From contig CAIRTK010000064.1 of NCBI GenBank assembly GCA_903881475.1, positions 62,001-126,000 on the forward strand: a stretch of DNA of 64,000 bases, given 5' to 3'. Shown here in pieces: positions 11,498 to 19,799 of the stretch. The notes under the pieces are model-generated. The model had not been told where the DNA came from. It saw only the letters and a list, made by a program, of their open reading frames with translations, and did not search any database. Source of the stretch: an uncultured Opitutia bacterium (GTDB lineage Bacteria; Verrucomicrobiota; Verrucomicrobiia; Opitutales; Opitutaceae). How positions within the stretch are numbered: position 1 is the stretch's first letter; each line of letters begins with the position of its first letter. The translations under genes and the position numbers were made by a program.

Positions 11498-14400
11498 TTA
11501 GAACTTCAGGGTGGTCGTGACGGTCCAGTTTGCGGTGGGAGCCAAGATCGGCACACCGACGCCTCCATCGATATATTTTTTACTGAAGATATTATCGATA
11601 TTGAACTGGCTCACCAGCTTGTAGCCCGCGACCTCGTAAGGATACGAGATCAGGCCCTTCCAGACCAGGAAGTTGGAACTCGTGAGGCCGCCCTCATTCG
11701 GGTTCCAGTCCGCCGAACGGGACGCGATCGAGCGGGAGGCATAACGGGCGCCCAAGCCGAACGACAGGCCGTGGAACGTGCCGGCGGACAGCGTATATTT
11801 GCCGAAGAAGTTGGCCCGATATTCCGGCACATTCTCGATGCGATTGCCGAAGTAGATGTTATAGATGATATTCGTCGAACGCACGGAGGGATCGGCCAGC
11901 GTTTTCGCCGTCCAATACCACGAGGCGTTGGCGAGGAGCTGGAAGCTCCGCACCGGCGTCCAAATGACTTCAGCTTCCGTCCCCTCGATCCGGTTATGGG
12001 CCGTGGACCGCCAGCGGAAGGTGCGCTGGCCGGCCGGAATACCGGCGGTGTTGCCGTAGTTGAGGGAATCGACCGCCTGATGCTGGAGGTCTTCCACCAA
12101 CTGATTGTTACGATCCGCCCGGAACAGGGAGAACGTGCCGACAATCCGGTTGTCATCCAGGGCCACCTTGGCGCCGATTTCGATGTTCTTGCCCACCTCG
12201 TTTGGAGCCAGCGTATTGGCGCCGTCATGAACCTCGGCCGCCGCGGCTTGCGCCAGCGTGGTGATGAGGGTCGTGCCGCCGTTGTAATACTTGAACGGGA
12301 AACCAGCCGGATTCGCCGCGAGGGCCGGATTGACCAGCGTGGCGAACACCGAGGCGCCCGTGGAGTCGACGAAGAGGCCGGTATTGTTGAAGCCGCCAAG
12401 CGGCGTCAGGTTGTTATACCGGAATGTCTGGCTGACCGAGGTGTAGAGATTCACGCCCTTCCTGATTTCGAAGGAGGCGCCGCCCATGTAGGAATTGCCC
12501 TTCTGGGTGAGGAAGTTCCCTAACGCATAGGAGGCGCTGTAGCCATACACCGTCTCGGGATACAGGGTGGTGTTGGTGCCGGCGTACACGGGAGGCGAGA
12601 ACCACGGGAAGTTTCCGGTGAGGGCCTGGCCGGCCTGACGGTAGGTTTCCCGGCGATAACCGCCGAGGACCGTGAGACGATCCGACAGTGCGGTGCCCTG
12701 GTAGTTGAGATACCAGGCATTGTACTGGGTCGGATAACCATCGAGCGGGTTGGCCCAGCCGTCGAACAACTTGGAGTTCGGGGGCTGAACCTGGGCCGCG
12801 GGATCCCAGGTGGTGTAGACCTGCGTCGCGCTCAGGATATTGCCGAAACGATCCTTGAGGACCTGGAGGTTACCCGTGTTGCGGGTCGCATCCCCCGGGG
12901 TGAGGCTCGTGGCGGGGTTCGTCGTCGGGTAGTTGTAACCCGGGACGAGCTTGTAGTCGGGCGTGGCGTTGAGCGGCGTGGCATACTGCTGACGGAAGTT
13001 CTGCAGGGAATAGCCGAACAGGAACTTGCTCTTGACGCCGAAGGCATCGACGCTGGCCACCGCATCGATCTGGTGCGTCCGTGTCTTGCGGTTGTACATG
13101 GTCGCACTCCAGCCGCTGATGGCGCTAAACGTGGTGCCGTCCGCATTGGGATAATTGTTTCCCTCCTGATCGCTGAAGTTGGTCTGGTCCTGCGTCAGGT
13201 TGTAACGGATCGAGAACCAGCTGGACGGGGTCAACTCCAACGCGAACGTCGAGGTGGTCTGGTCGTTCTGATAGAAGGAACCGCGGTTCAGAAAGTTGAA
13301 GTGCTGATCATGAACCCGGTTGCCGTTGAGATCCGTGTAATAGGCGCCCCGCGAGACCGAGGTGTAGAGCGGCAGGAGGGGATCGCCTGCGACCACGCGA
13401 CGATCGGCATTGTAGGCGCCGAGGTTCGCGAAGATCCGGGCTTGGTAGGCTGCGGTCGGATTGGTCGCTCCCGAGACCGCCGTACCGGCCGCGTTGATGA
13501 GCGCCTGCGAAGGAGCGGCATACGCCTGGAACCAGCCGCTGGGGAAGAGCCAGTCGCTGTTGTTGGCGTTGAAACGCTCTTGCAGGTAGATCGTGTTGGC
13601 GCTGAGCTTCAGCTTGCCGTTGGCAAACGGGTCAAACACGACCGACGGCGTGAGGTCGAAGCGCTTCTGGTACTCAAAGGAGCGCTGGCCCTGGCTGTTT
13701 TCCCAACCGGTCACGATGCGAATCGCGGCGGTCTTGGACAGCACGTGGTTTTCATCGATCAGCCCGCGGTTGGTGTTGTCGGAACCAAAGGTGTAGCTGA
13801 TTTCCGTCGGGAGCTTGCCGAGGCTGGCGGTCTTGGTGATGTAGTTGATCACACCGCCGGGATAGCCCTGGCCGAAGAAGATCGCGGCGGGTCCCTTGAT
13901 GATTTCAACCCGGTCCGTGTTATCGACGTTGAACTTCGTCGAATAGAGGAACACGCCGTCACGCAGGATGATGTTCACCGGGAATCCGCGGATCGTGAAG
14001 GTGCCCTGCGGGGTGGGATTGTTGGACGGACGCGTGACATTGAACCGCGGGTCACCCGACGTTCCGGCGGTGAAGCCGAGGATGTCGGTGAGGCTGCGCA
14101 TGCCGGTGTCCCGGATGAACTCCGAGCTCACCACGGAAACGGACATCGGGATCTTCTGGATCTCCATGCCGATGCGGGTGGCCGTGGCGGAATTGGTCCG
14201 CAGGTAGCCATTATCCTTGTCGCTGGAGACTTCGTAAGGTGTGAGCAGGGTCACGCCCTCATCGGTCGCGAGCTGGCCGGTGCCGACCGGGGGTTTGGCC
14301 GCAACCGGGGCCGTCGCACCAGCGGTCGGAGCCGTGGCATTCGGACCCTCGTATTGGGCGAGCCGCTGCTCGAGTGCGGCGACCTCGTCCTGGAGTTTCT

Positions 14401-14518
14401 GCATATCATCCGCGCTTGCAGCCCGGAGTGCAGGATTAACAACCGCGGCCAACGCGGCCAAACAGGCAACCAGATACTTTCTGGTCCTGTGTAGTGGATA
14501 GCTGATTTCTGATTTCAT
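11498..14518 (-). CDS. TonB-dependent receptor
   Basis: 1006 aa; plug domain (KIPMSVSVVSSEFIRDTGMRSLTDIL, FTIRGFPVNIILRDGV, RVEIIKGPAAIFFGQGYPGGVINYITK) and C-terminal beta-strand ending in aromatic residue (LKF). Confidence 0.95.
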   Translation of the reverse strand: MKSEISYPLHRTRKYLVACLAALAAVVNPALRAASADDMQKLQDEVAALEQRLAQYEGPNATAPTAGATAPVAAKPPVGTGQLATDEGVTLLTPYEVSSDKDNGYLRTNSATATRIGMEIQKIPMSVSVVSSEFIRDTGMRSLTDILGFTAGTSGDPRFNVTRPSNNPTPQGTFTIRGFPVNIILRDGVFLYSTKFNVDNTDRVEIIKGPAAIFFGQGYPGGVINYITKTASLGKLPTEISYTFGSDNTNRGLIDENHVLSKTAAIRIVTGWENSQGQRSFEYQKRFDLTPSVVFDPFANGKLKLSANTIYLQERFNANNSDWLFPSGWFQAYAAPSQALINAAGTAVSGATNPTAAYQARIFANLGAYNADRRVVAGDPLLPLYTSVSRGAYYTDLNGNRVHDQHFNFLNRGSFYQNDQTTSTFALELTPSSWFSIRYNLTQDQTNFSDQEGNNYPNADGTTFSAISGWSATMYNRKTRTHQIDAVASVDAFGVKSKFLFGYSLQNFRQQYATPLNATPDYKLVPGYNYPTTNPATSLTPGDATRNTGNLQVLKDRFGNILSATQVYTTWDPAAQVQPPNSKLFDGWANPLDGYPTQYNAWYLNYQGTALSDRLTVLGGYRRETYRQAGQALTGNFPWFSPPVYAGTNTTLYPETVYGYSASYALGNFLTQKGNSYMGGASFEIRKGVNLYTSVSQTFRYNNLTPLGGFNNTGLFVDSTGASVFATLVNPALAANPAGFPFKYYNGGTTLITTLAQAAAAEVHDGANTLAPNEVGKNIEIGAKVALDDNRIVGTFSLFRADRNNQLVEDLQHQAVDSLNYGNTAGIPAGQRTFRWRSTAHNRIEGTEAEVIWTPVRSFQLLANASWYWTAKTLADPSVRSTNIIYNIYFGNRIENVPEYRANFFGKYTLSAGTFHGLSFGLGARYASRSIASRSADWNPNEGGLTSSNFLVWKGLISYPYEVAGYKLVSQFNIDNIFSKKYIDGGVGVPILAPTANWTVTTTLKF

Positions 14519-14541
14519 TTCTTGTGGGGGGTGGTTTGTAG

Positions 14542-14584
14542 TTTCCGGTTTCGGGCGCGTGTGAATGCGCCCAAAACCGGGAAA
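14542..14584. promoter_or_regulatory. long hairpin in the TonB receptor 5' leader
   Basis: TTTCCGGTTTCGGGCGC-GTGTGAAT-GCGCCCAAAACCGGGAAA, 24 nt upstream of the receptor start codon. Confidence 0.5.
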
Positions 14585-14721
14585 GTAAAAACTGTAAAGA
14601 ACGCGCAGTCGCAGACTGCGTAGGTGGGGGGGAGACAGACCCGGGGGGAGGTCAGTCGGAAACTGAGGAAAGAGCCCGAGAGTACTTTAGCAAGCGAGTC
14701 TTTTGACTCCTTGATGAAATT

Positions 14722-15762
14722 TCAGGCGATCAGCTGCTTGGATCCGGCCATGGTCACGAGCGTCGGGGCAATGGTGATACCGACGCGCCCGATGGCCTGC
14801 GGGTTTTCGATCCGCCAGACCAGGTGATCGACAACTTTGCGCACCAAAGTGGGGAGGTTGATGTCGAGCGCAGCCGGCAGATGGTCGAGATTATGGTAGA
14901 TGACCGGATTATAATTTCCCAGCACGGCCTCAAAATCACGTTCCGATTTCAGACCGGCCTGTCGCATCGAGCGAAAGAATGAGCCGCAGAAATGATCCAC
15001 GGGCATGTAGAGTCCGGTCGGGCGGGGCGTGGCCTGCATCATCCGGCGGACCAGGGTGTCGCTCTCCTCGTGCACCGGCGCGATTTCGAGATAACTGGTG
15101 CCCGGCCGGGTTTTGCCAAAAATGTGGTGCACAGTCAGGCCGAGTTCCTTGGCCCGTTCGGAGAATGATTTGGCGCGCCAGGCCACCGCCGAGTAGGCGG
15201 GATCCGTCGAAATCACGCCGAGGGTCTTGTGGCCGCGGCTGTGCAGGAAATCCGCGGCGAGCCGGCCGTTGAGGTCGTTGTCCGGTTCGACATAATCGCC
15301 GGTAAAACCGACAGTCCGCCGGGTCATGAACCAGACATAGGGCAGGGAAACCAGCTTCTGCATGCAGGCGGCCGAGGGTTCCATGCCTTGGATGATGACG
15401 CCGTCCACCTGGCGCTCGGCCAGCACGCGGGGCAGATCCTCGGGCGTGTCCGAAAACAGCACGCTCAGTTCGATGCGCTGCCGTTCGTTGGACGGCTGAA
15501 TGTGCAGCAATTGGTCCTGAAACCAGTTGTGGGTGGAGGTTTTCTTCGCGCCCACGAACCAGACGGCGATCTTCTTGGGCGTGGCGAGGCGCGACTTCGG
15601 CCCGCGGCGCCGGTGCAGGGGTGTGGGCACATAGTTGACCGCGGTCATCACCGCCTGTACGCGGGCTAGCCGGTCGGGTGCAACCAGATGCGGCTGATTG
15701 ATGACGCGGGAGACAGTGGCAGGGGAGACCTTGGCCCGTTGGGCGATATCGGCAATGAGCAT
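14722..15762 (-). CDS. LacI family transcriptional regulator
   Basis: MLIADIAQRAKVSPATVSRVINQPHLVAPDRLARVQAVMTAVNYVPT helix-turn-helix plus periplasmic-binding-like domain. Confidence 0.95.
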   Translation of the reverse strand: MLIADIAQRAKVSPATVSRVINQPHLVAPDRLARVQAVMTAVNYVPTPLHRRRGPKSRLATPKKIAVWFVGAKKTSTHNWFQDQLLHIQPSNERQRIELSVLFSDTPEDLPRVLAERQVDGVIIQGMEPSAACMQKLVSLPYVWFMTRRTVGFTGDYVEPDNDLNGRLAADFLHSRGHKTLGVISTDPAYSAVAWRAKSFSERAKELGLTVHHIFGKTRPGTSYLEIAPVHEESDTLVRRMMQATPRPTGLYMPVDHFCGSFFRSMRQAGLKSERDFEAVLGNYNPVIYHNLDHLPAALDINLPTLVRKVVDHLVWRIENPQAIGRVGITIAPTLVTMAGSKQLIA

Positions 15763-15784
15763 GACGGGGGGTAAGCCGTGAAAG

Positions 15785-15805
15785 TTTCAGAAAACAACTC
15801 TGAAA
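15785..15805. promoter_or_regulatory. candidate operator upstream of lacI-like gene
   Basis: TTTCAGA-AAACAAC-TCTGAAA perfect 7-bp inverted repeat 23 bp upstream of the start codon. Confidence 0.4.
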
Positions 15806-15865
15806 ATCAGGCGCCTCCGTCAAGTAGTATTCAGAAAATGGCCGGTCCGGCCGGCCTGCACCCCG

Positions 15866-16732
15866 CTACCGCTTTTTAGCGCGGCGGAGAGCCCGCTGCC
15901 AGGCGCCGGCGTATTCTTTGCGTGCGCGGATGGCATCCCGCCAGGGCAGGGGATTCGTGCTCACATGGTAGCCGTGGCTCATGCCCAGTTCGGGACACGT
16001 CCAGAGTTCGCCACGCGGTTCCGGACCCTGGAGCCAGAGGGTGAAGAGGTCCTCGACAAACGCCAGGTAATCCTTGAATTCCGGGGTGAGCTTTCCACGG
16101 CCATTGGTCACGGGAATCTGGCAATGCTGGCTGTTGAACGGCCGCAGGTGAAAGAGGTGGGATTGCTGGATGAGCTTGGGCCACGCCAGCAGACGGGCGG
16201 AGTAGAACTGGGGCAAGATGTGCTTGGAGACGGCGAAGTGGGAGTGATCCCAAGTCACGGGCATGAGCCGGCCCGTGGCCCGCTGGAAAAGCCGGGCGAT
16301 TTCATCGAATTTCTCCGGGGTCTCGGTTGCGGTGTCGCGGTGGGTTTCGATGTGCACGGCGACCCCGAGTTCGTCGGACATCCGGATCAGCTTGACGGCC
16401 AGTTTGGCCGCCACCGCCGGCGGCGTGTCATGGTCGAGCAACTGCACGTTCATGTAGTGGCCGCCGAGGTCGCGCTGGGCGATGATTTGCTTGCGCGCCT
16501 TGACCACGTTGGAGCCGTCGAACCCGCCCATCATCACCAGCCCCAGTTTCTTCGCGATGGCCTGCGCTTCCGGGTTGATGTACGTGGCCACGCCGTCGAA
16601 TCCGGCGGCCTTGATCGCCTTCATTTTACGCTCCAGCGACCATTCGCGCTTCGCGCTGGGATAGTGCACCATCGACCACGGGGTGGCGCATTGAATGAGG
16701 CGGGGAGGGGCGTTCTTTTTCGGAGTTTTCAT
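15866..16732 (-). CDS. sugar phosphate isomerase/epimerase-like TIM barrel protein
   Basis: Start trimmed to MKTPKKNAPPRLIQCATPWSMVHYPSAKREWSLERKMKAIKAAGFDGVATYI; motifs HIETHRDT and VTWDHSHFAVS fit xylose-isomerase-like TIM barrels. Confidence 0.8.
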   Translation of the reverse strand: MKTPKKNAPPRLIQCATPWSMVHYPSAKREWSLERKMKAIKAAGFDGVATYINPEAQAIAKKLGLVMMGGFDGSNVVKARKQIIAQRDLGGHYMNVQLLDHDTPPAVAAKLAVKLIRMSDELGVAVHIETHRDTATETPEKFDEIARLFQRATGRLMPVTWDHSHFAVSKHILPQFYSARLLAWPKLIQQSHLFHLRPFNSQHCQIPVTNGRGKLTPEFKDYLAFVEDLFTLWLQGPEPRGELWTCPELGMSHGYHVSTNPLPWRDAIRARKEYAGAWQRALRRAKKR

Positions 16733-16822
16733 GGGGTGAAATTTCAGGGAAAATGCTGATTGAAATGCTGAATGAAGCAGATTCATGCTGAACACCCTCT
16801 CCCGCTCGATACAATCCCATTT

Positions 16823-18769
16823 ATGGTCTCCCAACTGGCAAACCGCCGTGGCTTTTTGGTTTTGATGCTGGTCATGGCGCAGGGAGCGGCGGGGTGGGCG
16901 CAGAGCCAGCAAAGCGCTTGCGCAGTATCGCTTACGGATGCGGACATCACCCGCCGGTTCTTGGAGCGGAGGGAGGCGGTCCTCGCGCAGGCGATCGGCA
17001 CGATCGACCCGGCGGACCCAACCAAGGGAGGCTATCTCGAGGTGGCGGCGGCCCTGCAAAAAGGCGTGAAGCGCGAGGCGGCGCTCGCGCGCCTCGCGGT
17101 GATCAACCGGCCAACGCCCAACGCCAACATGTTCTGGGCGTACCCCATGGCCGCGGTGATGACCGCGGGGCGCGCGGGCCTGGATGACAAGGCCTGGGCG
17201 CGCATCCAAGAGTTGTGGCGGACCTATTGGCCGAACCGCGGCGACACGGAGAACCACTGGGCAATGTCGTACGCCAGTCTCTACCTTGCAGCACAGACCT
17301 GCCCGGAGGCGGGCCCCGGGCAGTGGTTCAACGGCCGCTCCTCCGCGGAGAACCTCGCCGAGGCGAAGGCTTACCTTGAACATTGGATGTGGGTGACCAC
17401 CAATTTCGGCCAGGGCGAGTACGACTCGCCGAGCTACATCCAGGAGTACCTCATCCCGATGGGCCTGCTTGCGGGCTGGGCCAAGGATGAAGTGCTCCGC
17501 CAGAAAGCCCGCATGATGCTCGACTACCTCATCTATGACTATGCGGTCGAGAGCGTGGAGGGAAATTACGGCGGTGCGCATAGCCGCGTGTATCCGAGGC
17601 AGATCGTCGCGCCCGGCCAGGCCCCCATTGCGGCCATCAGCTGGCTGCTGTTCGGTTACCACCAGCAGGCGGGCGACCCGGCGAACACAATCCTGGCGAT
17701 GAGCGGCTATGTTCCGCCGCCCATTCTCGAGCGCATTGCGCGTGACGAGGTCCACCGGCCCTACGTGGAGCGGGAGCTCAAGCGCACCCGCTGGCGCATG
17801 CGCAACGCCGGGCCCCACTCCTTCGTCATCGGCGACAAGCGCACGGTCCCGGTTTATAAATACAGCTACGTCGACCGCGACTTCGTGCTTGGCTCGACCC
17901 AGGGTGGGCTGCTCCAGCCCATCCAGCAGCAGACCTGGAGCCTCGACTGGCGCTCGGACAAACCGGTGGCCACGGCCGCCAACACCTTCTTCGGCACGCA
18001 GCCCTATTCGTCGCCGTACGAGGGCACGATGTTCTTCGGCGGTGACTGGGACACGGTCTCCGACCTGATCGCGCGCTCCAAGGCGGACTACGATTCCGAG
18101 GACAAGCTGCCCGGTGGCTCGCCCTACGAGCAGGTCTTCCAGCAGGGCGCGGCACTCATCGCGCTCTATGACATGCCGGCGGGCAACCGCTTCAGTCACG
18201 TGACAACGTTCTTCTCGCGCGACCTTGAGCACACCACCGAGGACCCTTCCGGCTGGATCTTCGCGCAGGGCGGCCCGGTCTATATTGCGTACCGGCCGTT
18301 TGCCGCCGGCGTCTGGAAGCCCAACGACTGGACCCACTTGCTCGGCAACGACGCCAAGGGCTTCATCGGCTCCGGCTTTGCGCAGTGGGGCCTCGGCAGC
18401 CGGTGCTACGTGAGCGACGCCCTGCGCAACGGCTATGTCGTGCAGGTGGCCCCGGTCCGCGCCTATGCGTCGTTCGCGGCCTTCCAGGCGGCGGTCCGGT
18501 CGCTGCCCCTCACGTTCTCGACCCAGGCCGCGCCCGAGGCCACCTTCACCACGCTTGATGGCAGCGTGCTCCACGTGCGCTACGACGAGCCGCCCACGGT
18601 CAACGGCGCGACGCCGGATTACGACCACTGGCCGCTCTTCGACAGCCCGTTTGCCCATGAGGAACGGGGTAGCCAGCGCCTGGAAATCCGCCAGGGCGGA
18701 GAGCGTTACCTCCTCGATTTCACCAAGCCGCTCATCCAGGAAACCGCCGTGTCCTGTCCCCAGCCATGA
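16823..18769 (+). CDS. uncharacterised secreted protein, paralogue T1 of the RGDTENHW/GQGEY family (predicted alpha/alpha-toroid)
   Basis: Signal peptide (FLVLMLVMAQGAAGWAQ); NRGDTENHWAMSYASLYLAAQ, NFGQGEYDSPSYIQEYLIPM, YKYSYVDRDFVLGSTQGGLLQPIQQQTWSLDW shared with 25539..27449 and 28520..30406. Confidence 0.85.
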   Translation: MVSQLANRRGFLVLMLVMAQGAAGWAQSQQSACAVSLTDADITRRFLERREAVLAQAIGTIDPADPTKGGYLEVAAALQKGVKREAALARLAVINRPTPNANMFWAYPMAAVMTAGRAGLDDKAWARIQELWRTYWPNRGDTENHWAMSYASLYLAAQTCPEAGPGQWFNGRSSAENLAEAKAYLEHWMWVTTNFGQGEYDSPSYIQEYLIPMGLLAGWAKDEVLRQKARMMLDYLIYDYAVESVEGNYGGAHSRVYPRQIVAPGQAPIAAISWLLFGYHQQAGDPANTILAMSGYVPPPILERIARDEVHRPYVERELKRTRWRMRNAGPHSFVIGDKRTVPVYKYSYVDRDFVLGSTQGGLLQPIQQQTWSLDWRSDKPVATAANTFFGTQPYSSPYEGTMFFGGDWDTVSDLIARSKADYDSEDKLPGGSPYEQVFQQGAALIALYDMPAGNRFSHVTTFFSRDLEHTTEDPSGWIFAQGGPVYIAYRPFAAGVWKPNDWTHLLGNDAKGFIGSGFAQWGLGSRCYVSDALRNGYVVQVAPVRAYASFAAFQAAVRSLPLTFSTQAAPEATFTTLDGSVLHVRYDEPPTVNGATPDYDHWPLFDSPFAHEERGSQRLEIRQGGERYLLDFTKPLIQETAVSCPQP

Positions 18770-19776
18770 AATCCCCGGCCGCCTTCTTCCTTGCCTTGCT
18801 GCTCGCCGGCGTGTCGAGCCTGGCGGCCGACACCCCACCGGCCCACCGCCTATACGCGGCGGTTGCGATGACCAAGGCGCAGAAAAACAGCGCGACGCCG
18901 ACGGACTCCGGGCTCTACCAGCGCGATGAGCACGGCGAGTGGTCCTACTTCGGCCCGCGTGTGCTGGGCATCGCCAGCCTGGCCGTCCAGCCCGGCAGCC
19001 ATGGCCAGGTGATCCTGGTCGCGATCGCCGACGGCGTGCTCCGCAGCATGGACGGCGGCCGGACCTGGCGGAAGACCACCGGCTGGGACGTGGCCGATGT
19101 GCGCTCGTTCGCCTTTGATCCCGCTGACGCGAACCGGGTGTATGCGTCCACTTGCTGGGGGCCATTGCGCTCCACCGATGGCGGGGCTACGTGGAGCCTC
19201 GCCCAGGCGGGCCTGACCCAGCTCTACTGCCAAGCCGTCGCGGCCGACGCGGAAAAGCCCGGTCGCGTGCTGCTCGGAACCGAGGACGGCATCTACCGCT
19301 CCACGGACGCGGCGAAGACCTGGGCCCGCACGGAATTTCCGCCCGTCTCGGTGCTGCGCATCGCCCAAAGCCCAGCCGACCCGCACCTCCTGCTCGCCGG
19401 GACGCAGGGCCGCGGGGCGTGGCTGTCCCGCGACAGCGGCGCGACCTGGACCGCGGTCGATCCGGCCACCGGCACATCGAACCTTTATGCCGCGGCCCTC
19501 GATCCGCGTGACGTACACCGGCTGGCAGTGGGCGGTTGGGGCGTGGGCGTGCGGGTCTCGGCCGATGGCGGCGCGACCTGGACCGACCGCACGGCGGGCC
19601 TGCCGGTGAAGAACATCTTCGTGCTGGCCTTCGACCCGGACGTGCCGGGCCGCCTGCTGGCGTCGACCTTCGAGGAAGGCACGTTCTATACGGACGATTT
19701 CGGCCGGACCTGGCATTCCGCCGGCCTGGACGGCGCCTATGTTTTCGACCTGATCTTTGTCCCGACCGCGCGCTGA
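18766..19776 (+). CDS. secreted Asp-box (BNR/sortilin-like) beta-propeller protein P1
   Basis: Signal peptide; Asp-boxes SMDGGRTW, STDGGATW, STDAAKTW, SRDSGATW, SADGGATW, TDDFGRTW; overlaps T1 by ATGA. Confidence 0.9.
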   Translation: MKSPAAFFLALLLAGVSSLAADTPPAHRLYAAVAMTKAQKNSATPTDSGLYQRDEHGEWSYFGPRVLGIASLAVQPGSHGQVILVAIADGVLRSMDGGRTWRKTTGWDVADVRSFAFDPADANRVYASTCWGPLRSTDGGATWSLAQAGLTQLYCQAVAADAEKPGRVLLGTEDGIYRSTDAAKTWARTEFPPVSVLRIAQSPADPHLLLAGTQGRGAWLSRDSGATWTAVDPATGTSNLYAAALDPRDVHRLAVGGWGVGVRVSADGGATWTDRTAGLPVKNIFVLAFDPDVPGRLLASTFEEGTFYTDDFGRTWHSAGLDGAYVFDLIFVPTAR

Positions 19777-19799
19777 GCCACGCCTCCCTCCTTTTCCCC

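Noticed and set aside
11498-14518. Calling the TonB receptor a SusC of a classical SusCD pair
   Set aside because: No SusD-like lipoprotein is adjacent or anywhere in the window, and the receptor lacks a recognisable SusC-type N-terminal extension.
15866-19165. 1099 aa minus-strand ORF taken as one gene
   Set aside because: Only the last ~288 codons (15866..16732) look coding; the upstream part is antisense to the T1/P1 genes and low in domain signal.
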